Assembly (NCBI GenBank): GCA_016218545.1
Contig: JACRDQ010000030.1
Span: 1-64,000 of the forward strand
Source of the DNA: Elusimicrobiota bacterium
GTDB lineage: Bacteria > Elusimicrobiota > Elusimicrobia > UBA1565 > UBA9628
Reading direction: 5' to 3'
DNA length: 64,000 nucleotides
The position numbers and the translations under genes were made by a program. The notes under the pieces were generated by a model, which did no database searches, was not told the origin of the DNA, and saw nothing but the letters and a program-made list of their open reading frames with translations. How positions within the stretch are numbered: the first letter of the stretch is position 1; every line of letters begins with the position of its first letter. Positions 49,849-58,613 of the stretch are shown in pieces.

Positions 49849-51441
49849 TCAGCGCTCGGAAAGGATGACCGTGAAGACCGAGCCCTTGTCGGGCTCGCTC
49901 TCGAGGGTGACGCTCCCGCCGTGGATCTCGCTCAGGGTCTTGACGATGGCCAAGCCGTAGCCGCTGCCCTCGGCCTGGGCCCCCTTGCCGCGGTGGAAGC
50001 GCTGGAAGATGTGCTTCTGGTCGTCTTCGAGGATGCCGGGGCCGGTGTCCGAGACCTTGAGGACGAGGTGGTCGTTGCCGCACTCCAGGCTCACGGTGAT
50101 GGTGTCCTCCGGCCGGCAGAACTTCACCGAGTTGGCCACGAGGTTCTCGAGGATCTCGGTGAAGGCGGAGGGGTCGATGTTGCTCAGATGTCCCTGGGGG
50201 AGCCGGTCGTCTTTGACGAGGCGGATGGACCTGCGGGAGGCCAGGAGCTCGAGGTCCCGCATGCAGTCCGCCGCGAGCTCCGAGACCGCGGCGGGCTTGC
50301 GTTCGAGCTTGAACTCGCCTGACTCGAGCTGGCCCTTGCGCAGGATCTGGCGGATGAGGGCGATCATGCCGTCGACGTTGTGGAGGATGCGGCCCGCGAG
50401 CTCGTCGCGGACCGCGGCGTCCCCGTTGGTCTTGAGGAGCCGCTCGGTGTAGCCCTGGATGATGCTCAGCGGCACCTTGAGGTCGTGGGTCGTGATGTAG
50501 AGGAACTCGTCCTTGGCGGCGTTGGCCTTGACGGCCTCGTTGCGCGCTTCCTGGAGCTTCTCGTAGAGCTTGGCGTTCTCGATGGCTTGGGCCACGTGCG
50601 AGCAGAAGATGGCGGCATGCCGCAGGTCGTGGGGCTGGAAGCGCTCCTTGTTCTCCTTGCGGTTGGCGCACAGGATCCCCTCGAGCTCTTCCTTGAGCAG
50701 GATGGGGTAGACCAGGGAGTGCCGGACCGAGCGGTGGCTCGGGAGGTCCGCGAAGCGCGGGTCCTGCTGGAGAGGGCCCTCGATGGCGACCCCGGTCTTC
50801 CAGCGCGCGACGCGGCCGGCCACGGACTCCTCGAGGTTGACCTCGGAGCCCTTGAGGCCGTGGATGCCCGAGGAGCTCGAGGCCGCGATGCGGAGCCTGC
50901 CGTCCTCGGTCCTCAGCATGAGGGTGGCCTCGTCCGCGGCGAGGATCTTGCAGGCCAGGTTCATGAGGTCATGCAGGAGGTCGTCGAGCTTCACGTTCGC
51001 GAACACCGAGCGGGTGGCCTCGAGCAGGCCCACGAGGGCCTTCAGGCCGACCTTCTCGAAGACGCTGGGCAGGAGGGCTTCGAGCTCGAGCATGTCGAAG
51101 GGCTTGATGAGGTAGGCGTAGGCGCCGCGCTGGATGGCCTCGGTGGCCGAGGCCTGGGAGGCGTAGCCCGTGACGATGATGACCTCGATGGACGGGTCGA
51201 TGTCCTTGATGGACTCGAGGGCCTCGATGCCGCCCTTCTTGGGCATGATGAGGTCGAGGATGGCGAGGTGGAAGCGGCCGTCCTTGGCCAGGGCCACGGC
51301 TTCCTCGCCGTCCTCCACGGCGACCACGTCGTGGCCCTTGGACACGAGGGCGCGCCTGAGCCTCTCCCGGACGGCCAGGTCGTCGTCAGCGACCAGGACC
51401 CTCAGGGCCCCCGCGAGCTTCTCCTTGGGTTCGGCGTTCAC
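49849..51441 (-). CDS. Hybrid regulator: receiver, GAF and histidine kinase domains
   Basis: The product is 530 residues from a GTG. Residues about 13-130 are a receiver domain with phospho-acceptor Asp63 (AILDLIMP) and Lys in LIKPFD. A GAF domain follows (about 150-290; VYPILLKEELEGILCANR). The kinase part has the HisKA His in YITTHDLKVPLSIIQGY and an ATPase with ENLVANSVKFC, SDTGPGIL and GSGYGLAIV. The receiver-first order lets an upstream kinase control it. The domain set suggests cytosolic sensing. The start is supported by TAGAAT 7 bp upstream, which would make the message leaderless. No partner regulator is adjacent. It diverges from the deacetylase gene. Confidence 0.85.
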   Translation of the reverse strand: MNAEPKEKLAGALRVLVADDDLAVRERLRRALVSKGHDVVAVEDGEEAVALAKDGRFHLAILDLIMPKKGGIEALESIKDIDPSIEVIIVTGYASQASATEAIQRGAYAYLIKPFDMLELEALLPSVFEKVGLKALVGLLEATRSVFANVKLDDLLHDLMNLACKILAADEATLMLRTEDGRLRIAASSSSGIHGLKGSEVNLEESVAGRVARWKTGVAIEGPLQQDPRFADLPSHRSVRHSLVYPILLKEELEGILCANRKENKERFQPHDLRHAAIFCSHVAQAIENAKLYEKLQEARNEAVKANAAKDEFLYITTHDLKVPLSIIQGYTERLLKTNGDAAVRDELAGRILHNVDGMIALIRQILRKGQLESGEFKLERKPAAVSELAADCMRDLELLASRRSIRLVKDDRLPQGHLSNIDPSAFTEILENLVANSVKFCRPEDTITVSLECGNDHLVLKVSDTGPGILEDDQKHIFQRFHRGKGAQAEGSGYGLAIVKTLSEIHGGSVTLESEPDKGSVFTVILSER

Positions 51442-51448
51442 TGGATAG

Positions 51449-51454
51449 ATTCTA
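51449..51454 (-). promoter_or_regulatory. -10 element of the hybrid kinase gene
   Basis: On the minus strand TAGAAT, 7 bp before GTG 51441. TGGGAA lies 17 bp further upstream as a poor -35. It overlaps the divergent promoter of the deacetylase gene. Confidence 0.45.
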
Positions 51455-51462
51455 CCATTCGC

Positions 51463-51491
51463 TTGACAGGTTTCCCAACGACTGAGATAAT
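51463..51491 (+). promoter_or_regulatory. Sigma70 promoter of the deacetylase operon
   Basis: TTGACA (perfect), 17 bp, then GATAAT. The start codon is 10 bp after the -10. It lies back to back with the kinase promoter in a 60-bp intergenic region. Confidence 0.7.
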
Positions 51492-51501
51492 GCCTACTCC
51501 G

Positions 51502-52560
51502 ATGGGGATGCTCGCGAGGACGGCTTATCAGGCGGCGCACCTGCTCGGGGTCACGGCCCTGATGCGGGCCTTCCAGGGCCCCCGGGTCCCGGTCCTGATG
51601 TACCACGGGGTCAGCTCCAAGCGCATCGGAGGGGTCCTCAACTGCGAGAAGAAGCACGTCGCGGCCGCGGATCTCGAGCGGCACCTGAGGTTCCTCAAGT
51701 CCGCCTACCAGGTCATCCCCTTGAGCCGCTACGGCGCCATCCTGCGGGGCGGGGGCGCGGTGCCGCGGGGGGTCGCGGTGGTGACCTTCGACGACGGCTA
51801 CGAGAACAACTTCTCCCACGCCTTCCCTCTCCTGAAGAAGTACGGCGTCCCGGCCACGGTCTTCGTGACCGCGGATTTCATCGAGAAGGGCGAGCCCCTG
51901 TGGGTGGACCGCCTGGCCTCCGCCTTCGCGGCCACGACGCTCCCGGCCTGGGCCGACTCCTCCTCCGGGACCCTGTATCCTCTCGGCGACGAGGCGGAGA
52001 AGGTCGCGGCCTACCTCAAGATCAAGGCCGACCTCAAGAGGCTCCCTCCCCGCGACCACGCTCCGGCCCTGGAGAGCCTGCTCAAGGCCCTTGGAGCCGG
52101 GCCGGACCTGCCCCGGCTCTTCGCACCCCTGCGGCCCGAGCAGGTGCGCGAGCTGGCGGCCTCGGGCCTGGTGGAGATCGGCTCGCATTGCTGCAGGCAC
52201 ATGGCCCTGACGAACCTCGACCCTGACGAGGCGCGGCGCGAGGTCACGGCCTCCCGCGAGAGGGTCGCGGCCCTCTCGGGCAGGCCCGTGGAATGCTTCT
52301 CCTACCCCAACGGCGACACCAACCCCTTGGTCGCCGGCATGGTGGAAGCCGCGGGCTACTCCTGCGCCGTGGCCGAGGGCCTGGGTCTCGACCGCGCGGG
52401 CAAGGGCTCGCGCTTCGCGGTCGCGCGCCTGGCGCTCAAGGAGGACGACGACGAGGCCGCGGTCGCGGCCACGCTCTGCGGCCTGCGGAGCCTGGGGATG
52501 AGCGCGGCGCGGGCCGCCCGGATCGGCCCGCTCCCCGCGGTGCCGGGAGGGGGGAGATGA
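51502..52560 (+). CDS. NodB-type polysaccharide deacetylase
   Basis: The product is 352 residues. ATG 51502 lies 10 bp after the -10 (ATG 51508 is possible). The NodB domain has VLMYHGVS at its start, the Asp pair in VTFDDGYENNF (catalytic base and metal), and SHxxxH in IGSHCCRHMAL. It removes N- or O-acetyl groups from a polysaccharide. The domain lies after a short hydrophobic N-terminus and is likely at the periplasmic or membrane face. It overlaps the FemAB-like gene by 4 bp, so the two probably act on one glycan or peptidoglycan. Confidence 0.87.
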   Translation: MGMLARTAYQAAHLLGVTALMRAFQGPRVPVLMYHGVSSKRIGGVLNCEKKHVAAADLERHLRFLKSAYQVIPLSRYGAILRGGGAVPRGVAVVTFDDGYENNFSHAFPLLKKYGVPATVFVTADFIEKGEPLWVDRLASAFAATTLPAWADSSSGTLYPLGDEAEKVAAYLKIKADLKRLPPRDHAPALESLLKALGAGPDLPRLFAPLRPEQVRELAASGLVEIGSHCCRHMALTNLDPDEARREVTASRERVAALSGRPVECFSYPNGDTNPLVAGMVEAAGYSCAVAEGLGLDRAGKGSRFAVARLALKEDDDEAAVAATLCGLRSLGMSAARAARIGPLPAVPGGGR

Positions 52561-53651
52561 CGGCGCCGTCTGCGGGCTACGACGTCGCGGCCGTCGTCCC
52601 CTCGGACTACGCCGCCTTGGCGGGCTTTCTGGCCGGCTTCCCGGGTTTGGGCGCTCCGGCCGAGTTCTGGCTGGGCCGGTTCAGGCTCTGGTGGGACGAG
52701 AACCCCGCGTTCCGGCCCGAGGCCGCTCGGGGCTGGATGCTCCGCCGCCGCGGCGCTCTGTGCGGCTTCCTCTCCAATGCGCCGGGCCTCATGTGGGCTC
52801 AAGGCAAGCCCCTCCGGGTATTCTCGGTCAGCACCTGGATGGTCCTGCCCGAGCACCGTCACGCGAGCCTGGACCTGCTCCTCAAGCAGATGGAGGAGGC
52901 CAAGGCCACCCTGCTCTTCGACACCACTCCTACCGAGCACGTTGCCGCGGTCCTGGAGAACCTGGGCTTCGAGAACATCCCTTGGGGCGAGGACAAGGAG
53001 AGCGTAGCGCTCCTGCGGCCGGACCTGTGCCTCAAGGCCAGGTTCGGAGCCCCGTCTCTCGTGCCGGACGCGGCGTGGCGCGCCGGGGGCTGGCTCCTGG
53101 ACCGGGTCCAGGGCTTGCGCCTGAGGCGGGGCCGGGCCGGAGCAGGGCTCAAGGTCGAGCTCGCCCGGGAGGCCGGGCCGGCCTTCGACCGGCTCTGGGA
53201 GAGGACCAAGGCCCGGCATCGGCTGACCAACGTGAGGACCAGTTCGGTCCTGCGCTGGCACTGCTTTGCGGACCGCGACGTGGAGAAGAGGCTCTTCGCC
53301 TGTCGGGCCGGAGAGGAGGTCGCGGGCTATCTGATCGCCAAGGCCAACACCCGCCGGGGCCTCAAGGCCCTTGAGGTCGTCGATTACTGGGCCGACTCGG
53401 ACGCGGACGGGGTCTTCGAGGCCCTGCTGGACGGGGTCCTCGAGCACGCGGCTGGGGCCGGCTTCGCCCTGGCGAGTTTCGGCCACTTCACCCCGTCCTT
53501 CGAGTCCTCGTTGCGGGCCGCCGGGCTCTGGGAGGTCCCGCTCACGGCGCGGCGCAACCTGGTCCTGGCCGGGCCCGGAGCTCCGGTCCGCGCGGCCGAG
53601 GAGGGGGCGTACTTCACCGGCCTGCAGGGAGACTACGGCACATCGCCGTGA
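52557..53651 (+). CDS. FemAB-like GNAT-fold acyltransferase
   Basis: The product is 364 residues (ATGA overlap). Two GNAT-like halves: GWMLRRRGALCGFLSNAPGL and VSTWMVLPEHRHASLDLLLKQ near the front, then LFACRAGEEVAGYLIAKANTRRG and YWADSDADGVFEALLDGVLEHA behind. This arrangement suits FemAB/peptidoglycan-branching or exopolysaccharide-associated acyltransferases. It is co-translated with a polysaccharide deacetylase, so the pair may first free and then re-acylate an amino sugar (inference). Acyl donor unknown. Confidence 0.65.
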   Translation: MTAPSAGYDVAAVVPSDYAALAGFLAGFPGLGAPAEFWLGRFRLWWDENPAFRPEAARGWMLRRRGALCGFLSNAPGLMWAQGKPLRVFSVSTWMVLPEHRHASLDLLLKQMEEAKATLLFDTTPTEHVAAVLENLGFENIPWGEDKESVALLRPDLCLKARFGAPSLVPDAAWRAGGWLLDRVQGLRLRRGRAGAGLKVELAREAGPAFDRLWERTKARHRLTNVRTSSVLRWHCFADRDVEKRLFACRAGEEVAGYLIAKANTRRGLKALEVVDYWADSDADGVFEALLDGVLEHAAGAGFALASFGHFTPSFESSLRAAGLWEVPLTARRNLVLAGPGAPVRAAEEGAYFTGLQGDYGTSP

Positions 53652-53664
53652 GGCCCTGAACCCC

Positions 53665-55320
53665 ATGGAGCCCGCCACCCTCTTCAACCTCCCGTCCATG
53701 GCCCATACCCTGGTCGTGCTCAGCCTCGTGGGGGGCCTGGGCTTGGCCCTCGGCCAGGTCCGGGTCCGAGGGGTGAGCCTGGGCATCGCGGGCGTGCTCT
53801 TCGCGGGCATCGCCTTCGGGCACTTCGGGTTCACGGCGCACGACGCCATCCTCGAGTTCCTTCGGGAGTTCGGCCTCATCCTCTTCGTCTACACCATCGG
53901 GATCCAGGTCGGCCCCGGCTTCTTCTCCTCCATGCGCAGGCAGGGGCTGCGCTGGAACCTCCTGGCGGCCGGCGTCGTGGTCCTGGGCGTCCTCCTCACG
54001 GTCCTGGTCACCCGGGTCTTCCACCTGCCGGTCTCGGCCGCGGTGGGCATGTACTCCGGCGCGGTCACCAACACCCCGTCTTTGGCCGCGGCCCAGCAGA
54101 CCCTCAAGGACCTGGGGGCCTCGGTCCAGGCGGTCCAGCTCACGGGCATCGGCTACGCCGTGTGCTACCCCTTCGGTATCCTGGGCGCGATCCTGGCCAT
54201 GGTCTTCATCCGCCGCGTCTTCCGCGTGGACCCCGCCGGGGAGGCGCGGCGGGGAGAGGGGCGCGAGGCCGTAGCCCAGGTGATCCCGGTCAACATCAAG
54301 ATCGAGAACAAGAACCTCGACGGCCTCACCGTGGAGCGGCTCCCGGTCTGGAGCTCCCTGGACGTGCGCTTCTCCCGGCTCCTGCACGAGGGCAAGGTCG
54401 TGCTCCCGCGCAGCGACACCGTGGTCCGGGTGGGGGACGTCATCCGGGCCGTGGGCCCCAAGGCGCACCTCGACGAGTTGGTCCTCGTGCTGGGCAGCCG
54501 CAGCGACTTGGACCTCAAGAGCTACTCGAGCCGCATCCTCTCGCGCCGCATCATCGTGACCCAGGGCTCGGTCCTCGGCAAGACCTTGGGCGAGCTCGAG
54601 CTGGCGGACCGCTACGGCGTGATCATCACGCGCGCCTCCAGGGCCGGGATCGAGTTCGTGCCGGACAGCGACTACGGCTTCCACTTCGGCGACACCCTGC
54701 TCGCCGTGGGCGAGGAGGAGGACGTGGACCGCTTCTCGGCCCTGGTGGGCAACTCGCCCAAGGCCCTGGACCATCCCCAGCTCATCCCGCTCTTCGCCGG
54801 CATCGCGGTCGGGGTGCTCCTGGGCTCCATCCCCGTGCGCCTGCCCGGCATGCTGGTCCCGGTCAAGCTCGGCTTGGCCGGCGGGCCGCTCGTGGCCGCC
54901 CTGGTCTTGAGCCGCATCGGGCAGATCGGGTCGCTCTCTTGGTACATGCCCATGAGCGCCAACTTCATGCTCCGCGAGATGGGCATCATCCTCTTCTTGG
55001 CGTGCGTGGGCCTGCGCTCCGGGGAGCAGTTCCTCGCGACCCTCGTCCAGGGCCCGGGCCTGCGCTGGATGGCCTTGGGCGCTGTGGTCACCTTCCTGCC
55101 CCTGGCGGCCGCCGGGGTCTACGCGCGGCTGAGGCACCAGCAGGACTACGCCTCCCTCTGCGGCACCCTGGCCGGGAGCATGACCGACCCGCCCGCCCTG
55201 GCCTTCGCCAACACCCTGTCGGCCTCGAGCGCGACCTCCGTGTCCTACGCCACGGTCTACCCGCTGACCATGCTCCTGCGCGTGGTCCTGGCGCAGGCCC
55301 TGGTCATGTACCTCTCCTAG
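53665..55320 (+). CDS. AspT/YidE-type transporter with two TrkA-C domains
   Basis: The product is 551 residues, the usual size for aspartate:alanine exchanger-like (AAEx) proteins. Two bundles of five to six membrane segments flank two soluble TrkA-C/RCK-C regulatory domains (about 205-375; IENKNLDGLTVERLPVWSS, TQGSVLGKTLGELELADRYG). Twin GxxSGAVTNTPSLAAAQQTL and GTLAGSMTDPPALAFA repeats are the family signature. It probably exchanges amino or dicarboxylic acids, or exports ions. Start is the ATG 14 bp after the previous gene. Confidence 0.88.
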   Translation: MEPATLFNLPSMAHTLVVLSLVGGLGLALGQVRVRGVSLGIAGVLFAGIAFGHFGFTAHDAILEFLREFGLILFVYTIGIQVGPGFFSSMRRQGLRWNLLAAGVVVLGVLLTVLVTRVFHLPVSAAVGMYSGAVTNTPSLAAAQQTLKDLGASVQAVQLTGIGYAVCYPFGILGAILAMVFIRRVFRVDPAGEARRGEGREAVAQVIPVNIKIENKNLDGLTVERLPVWSSLDVRFSRLLHEGKVVLPRSDTVVRVGDVIRAVGPKAHLDELVLVLGSRSDLDLKSYSSRILSRRIIVTQGSVLGKTLGELELADRYGVIITRASRAGIEFVPDSDYGFHFGDTLLAVGEEEDVDRFSALVGNSPKALDHPQLIPLFAGIAVGVLLGSIPVRLPGMLVPVKLGLAGGPLVAALVLSRIGQIGSLSWYMPMSANFMLREMGIILFLACVGLRSGEQFLATLVQGPGLRWMALGAVVTFLPLAAAGVYARLRHQQDYASLCGTLAGSMTDPPALAFANTLSASSATSVSYATVYPLTMLLRVVLAQALVMYLS

Positions 55321-55337
55321 CCCGCTGAATCGCGGGG

Positions 55338-55646
55338 TCAATAGTACCGGCGCTTCCCCGAGCAAAGACCTTCCGCCCGCCTTCCAAGCCTGACTTCGCG
55401 CTCCTCGGCTAGAAGATCCCCGATCTCCTCAGCGAGCTCCGTGGCGGCGATGAGAAGACGATATCCCAGTCCCTCGAAGAGCCTGCCCCAAGTCGAGAGT
55501 TGGGCGTCTCTGCCCCGCTCAGCTCGGCTGACGACCGAAACGTTGACGCCGGCATGATCTGCGAGCTGCTTCTATGAGATTCCGCGTTTCTGGCGGAGGT
55601 CATGGAGCAGGGCAGCCATCCGGGGCACTGTTTGTTGGGAGTCCAT
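55338..55646 (-). pseudogene. XRE-family HTH regulator broken by an in-frame amber codon
   Basis: Read from ATG 55646 the sequence begins MDSQQTVPRMAALLHDLRQK and then RGIS, then TAG (55574-55572), then continues in the same frame as KQLADHAGVNVSVVSRAERG and on to a TGA at 55338. Without the stop it would be a 102-residue XRE/HipB-like helix-turn-helix protein, and the stop stands exactly where Gln (CAG) is expected in GISQKQLA. A single C-to-T change explains it. The rest of the frame is intact, so the loss is recent, or the codon is read through. It lies in a lower-GC patch. Confidence 0.8.
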
Positions 55647-55949
55647 ATGCTATGTACGAGATGCCCATGGAAAAAGTTCCATTCTCTCGTGCGTCTCGCC
55701 TCACATCCTGGACCTTATTCCTCTTGAGGATGTCCCTTGGTCCTTTGCTTTATGGCAATGCGGCGGCAAATTGGTGGCCTAATTCGCTCCGTTCAGCCCT
55801 GCCTTTGCGTTAAAGCAAAGAACCGAGAGGACGGGTCCATGGGGGAAGGACCGAAGGGGAGAGCGCCGGGGGGAGCCGGTCACGGCCAGGCCGGCCGCGT
55901 AGAGCATCCCGCCGACCACCCTGGTCCAGACCGGGCCGTAGCCGTGGAC
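55647..55949. other. Low-GC intergenic patch with inverted repeats, no intact gene
   Basis: No convincing intact gene is found on either strand. The part to about 55830 is clearly more AT-rich than the rest of the window. It contains CTTTGC-N6-GCAAAG at 55803-55820 and a related CTTTGC-N6-GCAATG near 55743-55760, possible operators. From 55830 to 55949 the minus strand after the aroA stop reads HGYGPVWTRVVGGMLYAAGL and then loses sense, perhaps the stub of a deleted gene. Confidence 0.45.
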
Positions 55950-57254
55950 TCACAGCCCGCCGAGGCGGGAGAGGTCCTTGAGGAAGCCCGGGTAGGAGGC
56001 GTCCACGCAGGAGGCGTCGTCCACCGCGGTCTCGCCTTCGGCCGCGAGCCCCGCGACCAGGGCGGTCATGGCCAGGCGGTGGTCCCCGGAAGCCGACACC
56101 GAGGCCCCCTTGAGGCTCGGGACCCCCTCGATGGCGAGGTCGTCGCCCGAGGCCTCGGCCTTGGCGCCGAGGGAGCGCAGCAGGCCGGCCAGCCCTTCGA
56201 GGCGGTTGCTCTCCTTGTGGCGCAGCTCGCCTAGGCCGCGGAACAGGCTGATGCCGTCGGCGAGGCTCGCTGCCAGGGCGAGGATGGGGATCTCGTCGAT
56301 GAGGCGCGGGACCTCTTCGGGAGCGACATCGGCCGCCGAGAGCTTGGCGTGGCCGACTTCGAGGCGCGCTGCCGGCTCCGTGCCCGCGTCCTCTCCGAGG
56401 TCCGCCGGCTCGACGCGGACGTCTGCGCCCATGCGCTGGAGCACCTCCAGGGCTCCCGAGCGCGTGGGATTGACGCCCACGCCGGCCAGGCGCACCTTGC
56501 TGCCCGGGACCAGGCTGGCGGCCACGAGCCAGAAGGCCGCGGACGACAGGTCTCCGGGCACCACGAGCCTGGCCGGGCTCATGCGCAGGCCTCCCTGGAC
56601 CGAGACCTTCAGCCCTTCGCGCTCGACCGGGATGCCGAAGAGCGGGAGCATGCGCTCGGTGTGGTCGCGGCTGAGACAGGGCTCGGTCACCGAGGTGACC
56701 CCCATGGACTGGACGCCCGCGATGAGGAGGCTGCTCTTGAGCTGGGCGCTGGCCACGGCGGAGAGGTGGTCGATGCCGTTGAGCGCAGCACCCCGCACCT
56801 CGACCGGCGGCAGGTCCCCGGGCGCCATGTCGATGATGGCGCCCATGCGGCGCAGGGGCTCGGCCACCCGTCCCATGGGCCTCTTGGAGAGCGACTCGTT
56901 CCCGGCGAGGGTGCCGGCCACGGGGTTGGAGGCCAGCAGGCCCATGACCAGGCGCATGGAGGTGGCCGACCCTCCGGCGTCGAGGGTCTTGTGCGGCTGG
57001 GCCAAGCCCCGCCAGCCCCTGCCCGAGACCGTGGTGACCTCGGCGCGCGAGACGATGTTGACCCCGAGCTCGCGCAGGCAGGTCCAGGTCGAGCCCACGG
57101 CATCCGACATGGAGAGCCCTTCGATCCGGGTCGGGCCCGGGGCCATGGCCCCGAGGATGAGGGCGCGGTGGGAGATGGACTTGTCCCCAGGGACCTTGAC
57201 CTCGCCCTGGAGGGACTTGCCTGCCGAGAGCTTCTTGACCGTGACCTTGCTCAT
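55950..57254 (-). CDS. aroA: EPSP synthase (shikimate pathway)
   Basis: The product is 434 residues, the normal size. Motifs: GDKSISHRALILGAMAPG near the N-terminus (phosphate binding), LDAGGSATSMRLVMGLLA, SKRPMGRVAEPLRRMGA, DEIPILALAASLADG with catalytic Asp/Glu, and RHKESNRLEGL (phosphate-binding Arg). It joins shikimate 3-phosphate with phosphoenolpyruvate in aromatic amino-acid synthesis. The gene stands alone, and no other aro gene is next to it. Confidence 0.95.
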   Translation of the reverse strand: MSKVTVKKLSAGKSLQGEVKVPGDKSISHRALILGAMAPGPTRIEGLSMSDAVGSTWTCLRELGVNIVSRAEVTTVSGRGWRGLAQPHKTLDAGGSATSMRLVMGLLASNPVAGTLAGNESLSKRPMGRVAEPLRRMGAIIDMAPGDLPPVEVRGAALNGIDHLSAVASAQLKSSLLIAGVQSMGVTSVTEPCLSRDHTERMLPLFGIPVEREGLKVSVQGGLRMSPARLVVPGDLSSAAFWLVAASLVPGSKVRLAGVGVNPTRSGALEVLQRMGADVRVEPADLGEDAGTEPAARLEVGHAKLSAADVAPEEVPRLIDEIPILALAASLADGISLFRGLGELRHKESNRLEGLAGLLRSLGAKAEASGDDLAIEGVPSLKGASVSASGDHRLAMTALVAGLAAEGETAVDDASCVDASYPGFLKDLSRLGGL

Positions 57255-57349
57255 GCCTGCCCCGCGGTCCGGACCGCGGCTGGAGATATCTTACCATGAG
57301 AAGCCTCCCTGGCAGGCGGGTCCAGGAGCCTGGGTTTTGCGGCATTTTG

Positions 57350-57355
57350 TAGACT
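57350..57355 (+). promoter_or_regulatory. -10 element of the YcaQ-like gene
   Basis: TAGACT, 6 bp before GTG 57362, within TTTTGTAGACT. No Shine-Dalgarno before the GTG. Confidence 0.45.
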
Positions 57356-57361
57356 TCCAGG

Positions 57362-58600
57362 GTGAAGCCCATCACGGCAGAGGCCGTACGGAGGCTCTTC
57401 CTCAGGCGCCAGCACCTGGACCGGCCCTTGCAGGGCCCGCTCGAACCGGGCCGGCTGAACGCCTTCGTGGAGGACACCGGCGGCCTCCAGCTCGACTCCA
57501 TCAACGTGCTCGAGCGGGCCCACTATCTCTCGGTGTGGAGTCGTTTCGGCGCCTATGACAAGGCGGTCCTGGACCGCATGGCGTACGAGGACCGTCTCCT
57601 TTATGAATACTGGGCGCACGCGGCCAGCCTGGTGCCTTCCAGCCATCTTCCGGCTTGGCGGCGGGCCATGCTCGACTACCGCACCCGGCACACGGGCTGG
57701 TCCACCTGGCTCAAGGCCCACCGCAAGGTCCTGGCTGAGGTGGAGTCCTCGGTGGCAGGCAAAGGCCCGGTCACGGCCGCGGGGCTGCTGTCCGGACGCG
57801 GGAGGAAGAGGTCCTCGGGCTGGTGGGACTGGAAGCCGGCCCAGCATGCCCTGCACTTCCTCTGGATGACGGGCAGGCTGGCCGTGCATTCCCGGCCGCA
57901 TTTCCACAAGCGCTACGACCTCTCCGAGCGCGTGAAGGACCTCTCCCGAGTCGAGCCCCTGACTGCCCCGGAGTTCCATGGATGGCACGTGCGCCAGAGC
58001 CTGCGCGCCATGGGCGCTGCCACGGCCAAGGACCTGGCGTCCTACCTCACTTTCCCGCGCTTCTCTCCGAACGATCGGCGCAGGGCCTTGGCCGGGCTGG
58101 TCGAGTCCGGAGAAGTCGTCAAGGTGGAGGTGCGGGGCTTGGCCTGCGACTGGTTCGCCTTGGCCGAGGACGTCCCTTCCTTGCTCGAGCCCGGGCCTGA
58201 GCCCATGGGCACGACCCTGCTCTGCCCCTTCGACTCCTTCCTCTGGCATCGCGGCCGGGTCAGGGACCTTTTCGGCTTTGACTACAAGATCGAGGTCTAC
58301 GTGCCCGCTCCCAAGAGACGCTACGGCTATTACAGCCTGCCCATCCTCCATCAGGGCCGGCTCATCGGCAGGCTGGATGCCAAGAACGCGAGGCAGGACC
58401 GCAGGCTCCTGGTCCATGCCGTGCATTTCGAGGAGGGCTTTGCCGAGGGGCCAAAGGTGGCCGCCGCCTTGGAGGGGCTGAGCCGTGCGTTGGAGTCCTT
58501 GGCCGACTTCACGGGAGCCCGCGAGGTCACGGTCGGCCGGGTCGCTCCGTCCAAGCTCACCCAAGAGGTGCGGCGGCTGGTCGGCCGGAAGGTTTGCTAA
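57362..58600 (+). CDS. YcaQ/AlkX-family DNA glycosylase-like winged-helix protein
   Basis: The product is 412 residues from a GTG. The N-terminal part has GGLQLDSINVLERAHYLSVW, with Gln43 and Asp45 as the QxD catalytic motif of the YcaQ (AlkX) branch of HTH_42 proteins. Members have three tandem winged helices and, in Escherichia coli, unhook DNA interstrand crosslinks. The sister AlkZ/AZL branch has QxQ. The role here is therefore probably DNA repair of alkylated or crosslinked bases. It ends 13 bp before the TolC-type gene, which has its own -10. Confidence 0.85.
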   Translation: MKPITAEAVRRLFLRRQHLDRPLQGPLEPGRLNAFVEDTGGLQLDSINVLERAHYLSVWSRFGAYDKAVLDRMAYEDRLLYEYWAHAASLVPSSHLPAWRRAMLDYRTRHTGWSTWLKAHRKVLAEVESSVAGKGPVTAAGLLSGRGRKRSSGWWDWKPAQHALHFLWMTGRLAVHSRPHFHKRYDLSERVKDLSRVEPLTAPEFHGWHVRQSLRAMGAATAKDLASYLTFPRFSPNDRRRALAGLVESGEVVKVEVRGLACDWFALAEDVPSLLEPGPEPMGTTLLCPFDSFLWHRGRVRDLFGFDYKIEVYVPAPKRRYGYYSLPILHQGRLIGRLDAKNARQDRRLLVHAVHFEEGFAEGPKVAAALEGLSRALESLADFTGAREVTVGRVAPSKLTQEVRRLVGRKVC

Positions 58601-58603
58601 ACT
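58598..58603 (+). promoter_or_regulatory. -10 element of the efflux operon
   Basis: TAAACT, 10 bp before ATG 58614, overlapping the stop codon of the previous gene. No Shine-Dalgarno is seen. Confidence 0.4.
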
Positions 58604-58613
58604 GTCCCTTCCG

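Noticed and set aside
55574..55813. 79-codon plus-strand frame across the AT-rich patch
   Set aside because: It is antisense to the broken XRE regulator at one end, lacks a ribosome site and has no family likeness.
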